DNA of 64,000 nt from Massilia norwichensis (GTDB lineage Bacteria; Pseudomonadota; Gammaproteobacteria; Burkholderiales; Burkholderiaceae_D), in the NCBI RefSeq assembly GCF_024753245.1, contig NZ_JANUGX010000021.1, positions 51,544 to 115,543 on the forward strand, in the 5' to 3' direction. Positions 35,184-42,617 of this stretch are shown here, piece by piece. Below the pieces are notes generated by a model. That model saw only the letters and a list, made by a program, of their open reading frames with translations, made no database searches and was not told the origin of the DNA. Position numbers and translations under genes: made by a program. Numbering within the stretch: the stretch's first letter is position 1; each line of letters starts with the position of its first letter.

Positions 35184-37997
35184 ATGCCTGCTTCCTCCCC
35201 TCAAACACGACGTCTTCCTGCGCTGATGGCTTCGCTATTGCTGCCGCTGCTCTTGCCCGCCATGCTGGCTGCCTGCCACGGCGAATCGGGCACGCAGCTT
35301 CGCGCGAAGGCAGAGGCCTTCCGCCAGCATGGCGACCAGCGCAGTGCAGTGATCACGCTGAAGAACGCGGTGGCCGCGGAACCGCGCAGCGCCGACACGC
35401 GCTACCTGCTGGGTACCGTTTATCTGGAGCTGGGCGATGGCCTGAGTGCGGAAAAGGAAGCGCGCCAGGCGCTGGAGCAGGGCTATCCGAAAGAAGCCGC
35501 GCTCGCGCTGCTGGCCCGCTCGCTGAATCTGCAGGCCGAATTCCAGAAAGCGCTGGACGCGACCGGCAAGGACGAGGACGCGCGCGGCGAGCTGCTGGCC
35601 CCGCGTGCCGATGCCTGGCTGGCGCTCGAGAAGCGCGACCATGCCCGGGCGCTGTACGAAAAGGCGCTGCAAGTGCGCGCCGATGACGCCGCGGCCATGA
35701 TCGGCATGGGCCGCGCGGCCTTCGTCGGCGGCGAGCCGGCCGCCGCGCATGCTTGGGCCGCACGCATCCTCGCGCGCGACCCCAGGCACATCGATGCGCT
35801 GATGTTCGAAGCCGAGCTGCTGCGCGCCGAGAACAAGGGCAGCGAGGCTTTCGACATCTACGACAAGGTGCTGGCGCTGCAGCCGCAGCACCGTTCGGCG
35901 CACGTCGAAAAAGCCTATACCGCGATCGGACTGGAGCGCTACCAGATGGCCCAGGCCGAGCTCGACGCCGCGCTGAAGCTGGCGCCGGGCAGCGTGCTGG
36001 TGACCTATACCCAGGCACTGCTCGATTTCTCGCGCGGGCGCGTCCAGGAAGCGCACGACTCGCTGCTGAAGGTGCTGCGAGTGGCGCCGGAACACATGCC
36101 GAGCGTGCTGCTGGCCGGCGTGGTCAACATGCGCCTGGGCTCTTATTACCTGGCCGAGCATCACTTCCGCCACTACCTGGAGCGCACCCCGGACAACCTC
36201 TACGCCCGCAAGATGCTGGCCGCCAGCCTGCTGGGCAGCGGCCATAGCCAGGCAGCGCGCGAAGCGCTGGAGCCGATGCTGGTCAATCCGCAAGCCAGCG
36301 GCTTCAAGGATCCGCAACTGCTGGCGCTGGCCGGCGAGTCATCGATGCGCTCGCGCGACTACGGCCAGGCAACCGAACTGTTCGAAAAGGCCAGCGTCCT
36401 CGATCCGGCCTCGAGCAGCCTGCTGACCTCGCTCGGGCTGTCGCGGCTGGAGAAGGGCGAGACCGAGCGCGCGCTGCGCGAATTGCAGGCGGCGATCGCG
36501 CTGGACAAGGATTCGACGGAAGCGGCGGTGGCCCTGATCCGCACCCAGCTGCGCCTGCAGCGCCTGGATGCCGCCGCCCAGGCGCTGCAGGCGCTCGAGC
36601 GGGTGCAGCCGGAAAACGCGGTGGTACACGAGCTCAAGGGCCTGGTGGCGATCGCGCGCCGCCAGCCGGACGCGGCGCGCGCGTCCTTGCAGCATGCGCT
36701 GACGCTCGACCCGACGTATTTCGCGGCGGCGGCCGACCTGGCCCAGCTTGCGCTGGACGAGAACAAGCCCGAACTGGCACGCCGACAGATGCAGGACTTC
36801 CTGGCAAAGAACAAGACCAGCGTGCCGGCGCTGACCATGCTGGCTTCGCTGGCGGAGGCCGCCCGCAAGCAGGATGAGGCCACGCGCTGGCTGGAACAGG
36901 CAGCAGCGGTCGACCCGAATGCGGTCGGGCCGGCCGTCAACCTGATCGGCCAGTACCTGCGCGTCGGCCAGCTCCCGAAGGCCCTCAACCTGGCGCGCAA
37001 GCTGCAGGTGAACCATCCGGACAATCCGGACCTGCTCGACCTGCTGGGCAAGAGCCAGCTGGCGAACGGCGAACGCGCCGAAGCACTGGAAACCTACCGC
37101 AAGCTTTCCTTCGCGCTGCCGCGCTCGGCCCAGGCGCTGATGCAGGTCGCGGCGCTGAACCTGGTGCTGAACCAGCCGGTGCAGGCCGAGGAAGCGCTGA
37201 AGGGCGTGCTGGCGATGCAGCCGGACTTCCCCGCGGCCCAGCTGGCGCTGGCTGAAGTCTATGTGCGCAAGGGCTCGCGCGACCTGGCCCTGCTGGTGGC
37301 CGAGCAGCTGCAGCGCCGCCATCCGGAAGCCGCGGCCGGCTACCAGCTGCAGGCCGACATCCTGATGGCCAAGCGCCAGGCGCCCGAGGCGCTGGCGCTG
37401 TACGAGCGGGCCTTCAAACTGAATCCGGCCAACGAGCTGGCGATCAAGATCGACGACGCGCTGCGCCAGGCCGGCCGCCGGCAGGAAGCCGTGCAGCGCC
37501 TGGACCGCTGGCTGGCGAGCCATCCGGACGACATCCGGGCCCAGGCCTACAAGGCGCAGACCTTGATGGCGGAGCGCGACTTCAGGCAGGCGGCAGACCG
37601 TCTCGAAGCGGTGCTCAAGCGCCAGCCGGACAATGCCGTGGTCCTGAACAACCTGGCCCTGGCCTACCAGGAACTCGGCGATCCGCGCGCCCAGGCCACC
37701 GCCGAAGCAGCCTACCGCCAGGCCGGCGAACAGCCCGACGTGATGGACACGCTGGCCTGGATCCTGGTCGACAAGGGCAGCAAGGCGGACGCCGGACGCG
37801 GCTTGCTGCTGCTGCAGAAAGCCCATGCGCTGGCACCGAAAGCGCGCGACATCCGCTACCACCTGGCGGCGGCGATGGCCAGGAGCGGCGACCGCGCCGG
37901 CGCCCGCCGCGAGCTGGAAGCACTGACGGCCGGCGACATGCGCTTCGCCCAGGCCGGGCAGGCGCGCGGGCTGCTGGACGAATTGCGGCGCGATTGA
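35184..37997 (+). CDS. prsT: PEP-CTERM system TPR lipoprotein PrsT
   Basis: A 937-residue lipoprotein composed almost wholly of tetratricopeptide repeats (about 20 or more). The N-terminal signal contains a lipobox (PAMLAAC) followed by HGESGTQLRAKAEAFRQHGDQ, an opening characteristic of the PEP-CTERM-associated TPR protein PrsT. ATG 35184 places the signal at the very N-terminus, while the frame extends upstream to 35040 without a signal-like sequence. PrsT is found with exosortase XrtA and exopolysaccharide genes and is thought to take part in export of polysaccharide or sorted proteins. Here it sits beside a PEP-CTERM substrate but without xrtA. Its membrane location and repeats support a scaffold role. 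Confidence 0.85.
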   Translation: MPASSPQTRRLPALMASLLLPLLLPAMLAACHGESGTQLRAKAEAFRQHGDQRSAVITLKNAVAAEPRSADTRYLLGTVYLELGDGLSAEKEARQALEQGYPKEAALALLARSLNLQAEFQKALDATGKDEDARGELLAPRADAWLALEKRDHARALYEKALQVRADDAAAMIGMGRAAFVGGEPAAAHAWAARILARDPRHIDALMFEAELLRAENKGSEAFDIYDKVLALQPQHRSAHVEKAYTAIGLERYQMAQAELDAALKLAPGSVLVTYTQALLDFSRGRVQEAHDSLLKVLRVAPEHMPSVLLAGVVNMRLGSYYLAEHHFRHYLERTPDNLYARKMLAASLLGSGHSQAAREALEPMLVNPQASGFKDPQLLALAGESSMRSRDYGQATELFEKASVLDPASSSLLTSLGLSRLEKGETERALRELQAAIALDKDSTEAAVALIRTQLRLQRLDAAAQALQALERVQPENAVVHELKGLVAIARRQPDAARASLQHALTLDPTYFAAAADLAQLALDENKPELARRQMQDFLAKNKTSVPALTMLASLAEAARKQDEATRWLEQAAAVDPNAVGPAVNLIGQYLRVGQLPKALNLARKLQVNHPDNPDLLDLLGKSQLANGERAEALETYRKLSFALPRSAQALMQVAALNLVLNQPVQAEEALKGVLAMQPDFPAAQLALAEVYVRKGSRDLALLVAEQLQRRHPEAAAGYQLQADILMAKRQAPEALALYERAFKLNPANELAIKIDDALRQAGRRQEAVQRLDRWLASHPDDIRAQAYKAQTLMAERDFRQAADRLEAVLKRQPDNAVVLNNLALAYQELGDPRAQATAEAAYRQAGEQPDVMDTLAWILVDKGSKADAGRGLLLLQKAHALAPKARDIRYHLAAAMARSGDRAGARRELEALTAGDMRFAQAGQARGLLDELRRD

Positions 37998-38024
37998 GTC
38001 ATCGCTGAGCCCCGAACGATCCGC

Positions 38025-38074
38025 TTGACACTGCCGATTACGCGTGTAATGATCATTATCGATTACAACTGTAA
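38025..38074 (+). promoter_or_regulatory. promoter with two BlaI/MecI-type operator palindromes
   Basis: TTGACA (38025-38030) is a perfect -35 hexamer. The -10 region (TAATGA, about 38047-38052) overlaps the first palindrome ATTAC-GCGT-GTAAT (38037-38050). A second palindrome TTACA-AC-TGTAA (38063-38074) lies 12 bp downstream, just before the blaI start at 38086. BlaI/MecI operators contain TACA/TGTA half sites, so the BlaI-type protein probably represses its own operon here. Confidence 0.7.
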
Positions 38075-38085
38075 ACGGAGTCGCC

Positions 38086-38460
38086 ATGGCTGGCCTGCCG
38101 CAGATTACCGATGCCGAATCCCTCGTGATGGAAGTGCTGTGGGCAGGCGCGCCGCGCACCGCCGACGAGATCGTTGCCGCCCTGGCCGGCAACGCCGAGT
38201 GGCAGGAAGCGACCATCAAGACTTTCCTTAACCGGCTGCTGAAGAAGGGCGTCATCCGCGCCGAATACCAGGGCAGGCGCTACCTGTATTCGCCGGTGCT
38301 GGCGCGGGCCGACTGGGTCGACACCCAGAGCCGTTCGGTGTTGAACCGCCTGTTCGGCGGGCGCGTGGCGCCGCTGGTTGCCCACTTCGGCGAGCGCCAT
38401 GCGCTGAGTAAGGACGACCTGGCCGAATTGCGCAAGCTGATCGACAGGCTGGACCGATGA
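38086..38460 (+). CDS. BlaI/MecI/CopY-family transcriptional repressor
   Basis: A 124-residue winged-helix repressor. The N-terminal DNA-binding part (QITDAESLVMEVLW, then TADEIVAALAG, ATIKTFLNRLLKKGVIRAEYQGRRYLYSPVL) is a close match to BlaI/MecI, and the C-terminal helices provide the dimer interface. In the classical system BlaR1 cleaves BlaI to induce beta-lactamase. The start ATG 38086 follows GGAG by 6 bp. It overlaps the M56 peptidase gene by 4 bp (ATGA). No beta-lactamase gene follows, so its regulon beyond autoregulation is unknown. Confidence 0.9.
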   Translation: MAGLPQITDAESLVMEVLWAGAPRTADEIVAALAGNAEWQEATIKTFLNRLLKKGVIRAEYQGRRYLYSPVLARADWVDTQSRSVLNRLFGGRVAPLVAHFGERHALSKDDLAELRKLIDRLDR

Positions 38461-39713
38461 GCGCGGCGCTGGTGTCGGCGCTTCTGCTACGCCTGGGCAT
38501 CGCCAGCCTGGTGTTCACGCTTCTGGCGGGCTCGTTGATCCTCGTACGGCGCCCGCTGCGCAGGCGCATCGGTGCCGCGGCTGTCTACGCGCTGTGGCTG
38601 GCGCTCCCGATCGGACTCGCGCTTTGCTGCTGGCCCCGCCACCAGGTGGCACAGCCGGCAGTGCTGGCGCTGGCACCGGCCCCCCTCGATGGCGTGGCGC
38701 TGCCAGCCTTGCCGGTAGAGGCCGCCAACCTGAATCTGGGGTATCTGGTGGCCGTTCTGTGGTTGGCAGGTGCCGTTGCCGCCGGCTGCTTGCTGCTGCT
38801 GCGCCAGCGCGCCTTCCTGCTTGCGCTCGGGCCGCTGCGCCCCGGCCGGCAGGGCGCCTGGCTGAGCATGCGGCCGGATGCCGGCCCAATGCTGGTCGGG
38901 CTGCTGCGGCCGCGCATCGTGCTCCCCGCCGACTTCCTTCTGCGTTACGACGCCGCCGAACAGGCTGCGGTACTGGCCCACGAAGCGCTGCATGCGCGCC
39001 GTGGCGACCTTTGGTGGAACGCGCTGGCCGCGCTGATCGGCTGCCTGTTCTGGTTCCATCCGCTGGCCGGCGCCGCGCGCCGCCGCTTCCTGGCCGACCA
39101 GGAACTGGCTTGCGACAGCGCTGTCCTCGGCAGCGGGCAGCATGCGCCGCGCGCCTATGCGAATGCCTTGTTGAAGTCCCTCACGACCGCCAGCCTGCCG
39201 GTCGGCTGCACCATGCAGGCCATTTCACCCACCAAGGAGCGCATCATGCATTTGCAGGATTCCGTATCGCCGCGCCGCGCGCGGATCGCCATCGCCGTGC
39301 TGCTTGCCGGTTTCAGTGTCGCCGGCGCCGGTCTCGGTTGGGCGGCCAGCGGCGAAGCCTTGCCGCTTGCCGCGCCGGGCGGCCAGTATCGCCTGGCCAC
39401 GGACTTGAGTATCGACGGCGGCGCGCCAAGCCACGACGAGGTGCTGACCGCGGGCAGCCATCGCCTCGCGGGCTTGCGCGACGGCGAAGGCCGCGACTGC
39501 GAAGCCGAGCTGACGCTGGCGGAAGGCAAGGACGCCACTGTCGCGGTGCAGATCAAGCTGGTCTGCGACGGCAAGCTGGCCTCGAACCCGCGCATGGTCG
39601 CCAGGTTCGGCGAGCCGATGACGCTTGCCATCGGCCGCAACGAAAAGCAGGCCGATGGCAGCTACGTCACAGCGAAGGGTTTTCGCCTGAGCATGCGAGT
39701 CGACAAGGCCTGA
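38457..39713 (+). CDS. M56-family BlaR1-like membrane metallopeptidase
   Basis: A 418-residue membrane protease. Four or so N-terminal helices (for example LGIASLVFTLLAGSLILV, YLVAVLWLAGAVAAGCLLLL) flank the zinc motif HEALH in AVLAHEALHARRGDLWW, with the third ligand expected in FLADQELACDSAVL. After a last helix (IAIAVLLAGFSVAGAGLGW) comes a ~110-residue periplasmic domain (LATDLSIDGGAPSHDEV, then KLASNPRMVARFGEPMTLAIG) in place of the penicillin-binding sensor of true BlaR1. It should sense a different envelope signal and cleave the BlaI-type repressor. It overlaps blaI by 4 bp; its 3' end overlaps the opposite-strand small gene by 47 bp. Confidence 0.85.
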   Translation: MSAALVSALLLRLGIASLVFTLLAGSLILVRRPLRRRIGAAAVYALWLALPIGLALCCWPRHQVAQPAVLALAPAPLDGVALPALPVEAANLNLGYLVAVLWLAGAVAAGCLLLLRQRAFLLALGPLRPGRQGAWLSMRPDAGPMLVGLLRPRIVLPADFLLRYDAAEQAAVLAHEALHARRGDLWWNALAALIGCLFWFHPLAGAARRRFLADQELACDSAVLGSGQHAPRAYANALLKSLTTASLPVGCTMQAISPTKERIMHLQDSVSPRRARIAIAVLLAGFSVAGAGLGWAASGEALPLAAPGGQYRLATDLSIDGGAPSHDEVLTAGSHRLAGLRDGEGRDCEAELTLAEGKDATVAVQIKLVCDGKLASNPRMVARFGEPMTLAIGRNEKQADGSYVTAKGFRLSMRVDKA

Positions 39714-40071
39714 GCCCGACGCTGCGCGCCTGCACCGCGATGCCGGCATCCAGCCGCAAGCGGTCGAGCCGGGCCACGACCTCGGCCAGGTCCGGCTCCC
39801 CGGCGCCGCCGTCGAAGGACAGCTCCGCCGTCGCGAGACGATGCGTGGCGGTGGTGCGCATGGCCTGCACGCGCGGCAGCTCGCGCAGGCTGCGTTCGAT
39901 GGGATCGACCACCAGTTCCTCGATGCGCTCGGCCGAGGATTCGTCGAGTTCGTAGCGGATCGCGACCACCGTCGCCGGCGATGGCGCGGCCGGTGCGGTG
40001 GCCGGTGCGGCGACGGCGGCGAACGAGGCACCGGCCAGCAGGCTGGCGGCAAACAGGGTCTGCATCGGCAT
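39667..40071 (-). CDS. small exported protein resembling an RND porter PN1 subdomain
   Basis: A 134-residue protein from ATG 40071, with GGAG 7 bp upstream and a signal peptide (MPMQTLFAASLLAGASFAAVAA). After a Pro/Ala stretch the mature part reads VVAIRYELDESSAERIEELV, then DPIERSLRELPRVQAM and TAELSFDGGAGEPDLAEVV. The order (strand, helix with E-E-x-V-x-x-P-I-E, LPxV, strand, helix) parallels the first porter subdomain of RND pumps, yet no membrane helix follows. The likeness was judged by eye and may be coincidental. The gene is convergent with the M56 peptidase and overlaps its 3' end by 47 bp, and it is divergent from yjbQ. Function unknown. Confidence 0.6.
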   Translation of the reverse strand: MPMQTLFAASLLAGASFAAVAAPATAPAAPSPATVVAIRYELDESSAERIEELVVDPIERSLRELPRVQAMRTTATHRLATAELSFDGGAGEPDLAEVVARLDRLRLDAGIAVQARSVGLRPCRLACSGENPSL

Positions 40072-40135
40072 GGTTCGGCTCCGGTGTCGTGTGCCGCGTG
40101 GCAGCGGCGATGTCCAGATGATAAGCTGGGTGGCC

Positions 40136-40552
40136 ATGACTTATCAAACGACCCTCGAAATCGCCACCGCCGGCCGCGGCACGCGCGACATCACCGCCGA
40201 CGTCGCCGACGCCGTCGCCGCATCCGGCCTGCGCTGCGGCGTGGTCCACGTGTTCGTGCAGCACACCAGCTGCTCGCTGACGATCACCGAGAACGCCGAC
40301 CCCGACGTCCGGCGCGATCTCGAAACCGTGATGGCGCGCCTGGCGCCGGACGGCGATCCCGCCTACCGGCACGATGCCGAGGGGCCGGACGACATGGCGG
40401 CCCACGTGCGCAGCATGCTCACCGCGACCAGCGTCAGCGTACCGGTCGGCGGCGGCCGTCTGCTGCTCGGCACCTGGCAGGGCATCTACTTATGGGAGCA
40501 TCGGACCGCGCCGCACCGGCGCCGGGTGATCCTGACCGTGCTGGGTGGCTGA
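40136..40552 (+). CDS. yjbQ: YjbQ / UPF0047 family protein
   Basis: A 138-residue cytoplasmic protein of the YjbQ family (UPF0047), which has a compact beta-sandwich fold. Family signatures are VFVQHTSCSLTITENADPDVRRDL, with the conserved His and Asn/Asp cluster, and the C-terminal GTWQGIYLWEHRTAPHRRRVILTVLG. Some family members have been reported to have weak thiamine-phosphate synthase activity, but the physiological role is unclear. The start ATG 40136 is supported by homology beginning at MTYQTTLEI. It is divergent from the small exported protein gene with a 64-bp gap. Confidence 0.88.
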   Translation: MTYQTTLEIATAGRGTRDITADVADAVAASGLRCGVVHVFVQHTSCSLTITENADPDVRRDLETVMARLAPDGDPAYRHDAEGPDDMAAHVRSMLTATSVSVPVGGGRLLLGTWQGIYLWEHRTAPHRRRVILTVLGG

Positions 40553-40616
40553 AGTTGTTGTTCAGCATCTTTTCCTGAAATTGCGTATAGTTCATGCAAT
40601 GAATCAGGAGTATGGA

Positions 40617-41471
40617 ATGGCTTGGACTTCAGTGTCCTCGGCTGCGCCCGGTCACGGCAACGAGGACCATGTCGCGGTATTCGAGCAGGACAGGATGACG
40701 GACATCGTGGTGCTGGACGGCGCCACCTCGGTGGCACAGCAGAACTACATCGACAGGGACGGCGGCGACGTCGCCTGGTTCGTGCGGCGCTTCGGCAGCG
40801 CCTTCGGCCGCGCGCTGGCTGGGCGCAGCTCGCAGGAGCAGGCGGTGCGCACGGCGGTCGACGCGGTGCGCGCCGATTTCGAGGACCGTACCGCGGGCCT
40901 GGCGGTGCCGATGCATGCGTGGCCGGTCGCGGCCATGACCTGGGTCCGCATCATGCCCATGGGTGCGACGGCGGAACTGATCGTGTACTGCCTCGGGGAT
41001 TGCAAGACCCTGCTGCTGGGCGCGGACGGCAGCGTGCGCGACCTCGATCCCTGGGTGAACCCGCAGGAGGCGCTGCTGCAGGAGGCGATTGCCGGCCTGG
41101 TGCGCGAGGGCGTGGCTGATCCGGCGCTGCGGCGCGAGCGTCTGCTGCCCATGCTCAGGCGCCGCCGCGAAGAGCAGAACATGGCGCCGGCGCCGCAGAG
41201 CCTGTGCCTGGCGCCGGCCGGCCCCTTCGCCGCCCGCCGTTACGCGGTGCGCGTCGAGCGCGGCGCCACACTGCTGGTGATGACGGACGGCTTCTACCGA
41301 TTGGTCGACGCCTACGGCCTGTACACCGATGCCGGCCTGCTGCGCGCCTGCGCCGAGGGCCGGCTGGAGCAGCTGCTGGGCGAACTGCGGGAACACGAGC
41401 GGACGTCCGGCGGCGCCGGCCTGGCGGTCAAGCAGGCCGACGACGCCTCGGCGGTGGCCTGGCATTTCTGA
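40617..41471 (+). CDS. PP2C-like protein phosphatase
   Basis: A 284-residue single-domain protein with PP2C-type metal-binding motifs: GNEDHVAVF and VVLDGAT near the N-terminus, LVMTDGFYRLVD in the middle and KQADDASAVAW at the end, each holding a conserved Asp that would bind Mn/Mg. It therefore probably dephosphorylates Ser/Thr on a cytoplasmic protein. ATG 40617 has AGGAG six bases upstream; ATG 40599 in the same frame is an alternative. No kinase gene is adjacent. It precedes an NTF2-like gene by 24 bp, possibly cotranscribed. Sequence is divergent from stress-response PP2Cs, so the target is unknown. Confidence 0.8.
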   Translation: MAWTSVSSAAPGHGNEDHVAVFEQDRMTDIVVLDGATSVAQQNYIDRDGGDVAWFVRRFGSAFGRALAGRSSQEQAVRTAVDAVRADFEDRTAGLAVPMHAWPVAAMTWVRIMPMGATAELIVYCLGDCKTLLLGADGSVRDLDPWVNPQEALLQEAIAGLVREGVADPALRRERLLPMLRRRREEQNMAPAPQSLCLAPAGPFAARRYAVRVERGATLLVMTDGFYRLVDAYGLYTDAGLLRACAEGRLEQLLGELREHERTSGGAGLAVKQADDASAVAWHF

Positions 41472-41495
41472 TTTCTGGTTGATGAGCGGAGGAAG

Positions 41496-41879
41496 ATGAT
41501 GGATACGCGGCAGAAGGACCTGATCGACCGCTACCTGGCGGCCTACAACACCTTCGACATCGAAGGGATGCTGGCCCAGCTCGACCCGGCGATCCGCTTT
41601 GAAAACTATTCGGGCGGCACCCTGAGCGCGGAAACCACCGGCATCGACGCCTTTCGCCAGCTGGCCGAGCAATCGAAGACCCTGTTCTCGGAACGCGAGC
41701 AGCGCGTCACCGCCCTGGCGCAGAAAGGCGAGATGCTGGTCGCGGAGATCGCCTGGCGCGGCAGGCTGGCGGCCGATGTTCCCGGCGGCCCGCCCGCCGG
41801 CACGCTGATCGAGATGGCCGGGCGTTCCGAATTCACGTTCGGCGCTGGCGGCATCGTCAGGATTGTCGACCGCAGCTGA
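41496..41879 (+). CDS. NTF2-like / SnoaL-like protein
   Basis: A 127-residue protein with the NTF2/SnoaL-like cone fold pattern: an N-terminal helix (LIDRYLAAYNTFDIEGMLAQLDPAIRFEN) followed by strands including VAEIAWRGRLAAD and SEFTFGAGGIVRIVDRS. The DPAIRFEN segment after the first helices is standard for the superfamily. Members bind hydrophobic ligands or act as isomerases, and many have no known activity. The start is ATG 41496 (or 41499) after a strong GGAGG. It may share a transcript with the PP2C gene. Nothing allows a more specific assignment. Confidence 0.8.
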   Translation: MMDTRQKDLIDRYLAAYNTFDIEGMLAQLDPAIRFENYSGGTLSAETTGIDAFRQLAEQSKTLFSEREQRVTALAQKGEMLVAEIAWRGRLAADVPGGPPAGTLIEMAGRSEFTFGAGGIVRIVDRS

Positions 41880-42074
41880 GCCGAAGGGAGCCCGCGTAGG
41901 CGGTCCGGAATGCAGCGTGCTTGCCTGGCTTGCCGGCAAGTGCTGTTGCGGGCTGGAGACATGGGCGTGTGCGCCAGCGCAAACGCATCGTGATGAGGTG
42001 GAACCATTCGTGGCGGGGGTTTTGGCCTCGGCGTATTATGATTTTGCATATTCAATGCACATGAAAGGACGCCC

Positions 42075-42233
42075 ATGACCCCCCATAAAGGATTTCGTCT
42101 CTCACGTTTTTCGCAGCAGAAGCAGCGCGCGCGCCGTGTTCGCATCGGTGTCGTGCTGGTGCTGTGCGCATTGCCGGTGGCAATGGCCCTGGCCAAATCT
42201 GGCCTGAGCCTGGTCCAGTCGGCCCCCCTCTGA
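42075..42233 (+). CDS. small single-span membrane protein (52 aa)
   Basis: A 52-residue reading frame too short for most gene callers. It has AAGGA five bases upstream of ATG 42075, a basic N-terminus (FRLSRFSQQKQRARRVR) and one hydrophobic segment (IGVVLVLCALPVAMAL), typical of an inner-membrane micro-protein with the N-terminus inside. It ends 13 bp before the next membrane protein gene on the same strand, so the two are probably cotranscribed. No family recognised. The segment 41880-42074 upstream holds no other gene I can support. Confidence 0.5.
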   Translation: MTPHKGFRLSRFSQQKQRARRVRIGVVLVLCALPVAMALAKSGLSLVQSAPL

Positions 42234-42246
42234 CTCTTCCGTACCC

Positions 42247-42573
42247 ATGCGCGCAATGAACAGATTCGACGATGCCCAAGAGAAGACCAGCCTGGCCAGG
42301 GGCCTGGCCCGCGTCCTGCTGGGCACCGGCGCGATCCTGATGGTGCCGGCCGTGGCCATGCGCTTCACCCGCGAAGTGAACTGGAGCCCCTTCGACTTCG
42401 TCGTCGCCGGCATTCTGCTTGCCGGCATCGGCAGCCTCTACGTCCTGCTCACGCGCAAACTGCGCACCGTGCAGCAGCGCCGCGCGATCGGCGGCGGTCT
42501 GCTGCTGACCCTGTTGCTGGTCTGGGCCGAGCTGGCTGTCGGCCTGTTCGGCAGCCCGATCGCGGGCAGCTGA
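42247..42573 (+). CDS. three-helix membrane protein, unknown function
   Basis: A 108-residue inner-membrane protein with three predicted helices (VLLGTGAILMVPAVAMRF, FDFVVAGILLAGIGSLYVLL, IGGGLLLTLLLVWAELAVGL) and short charged loops. It is probably N-in. Start may be ATG 42247 or ATG 42256. I do not recognise a named family with confidence. It follows the 52-residue membrane micro-protein by 13 bp. Downstream it converges with the AGE-type isomerase gene across 44 bp. Confidence 0.7.
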   Translation: MRAMNRFDDAQEKTSLARGLARVLLGTGAILMVPAVAMRFTREVNWSPFDFVVAGILLAGIGSLYVLLTRKLRTVQQRRAIGGGLLLTLLLVWAELAVGLFGSPIAGS

Positions 42574-42617
42574 GCGTCCGAGCGCCATCCCAAGGCGCGC
42601 AATCCCGACAAGCTGGA

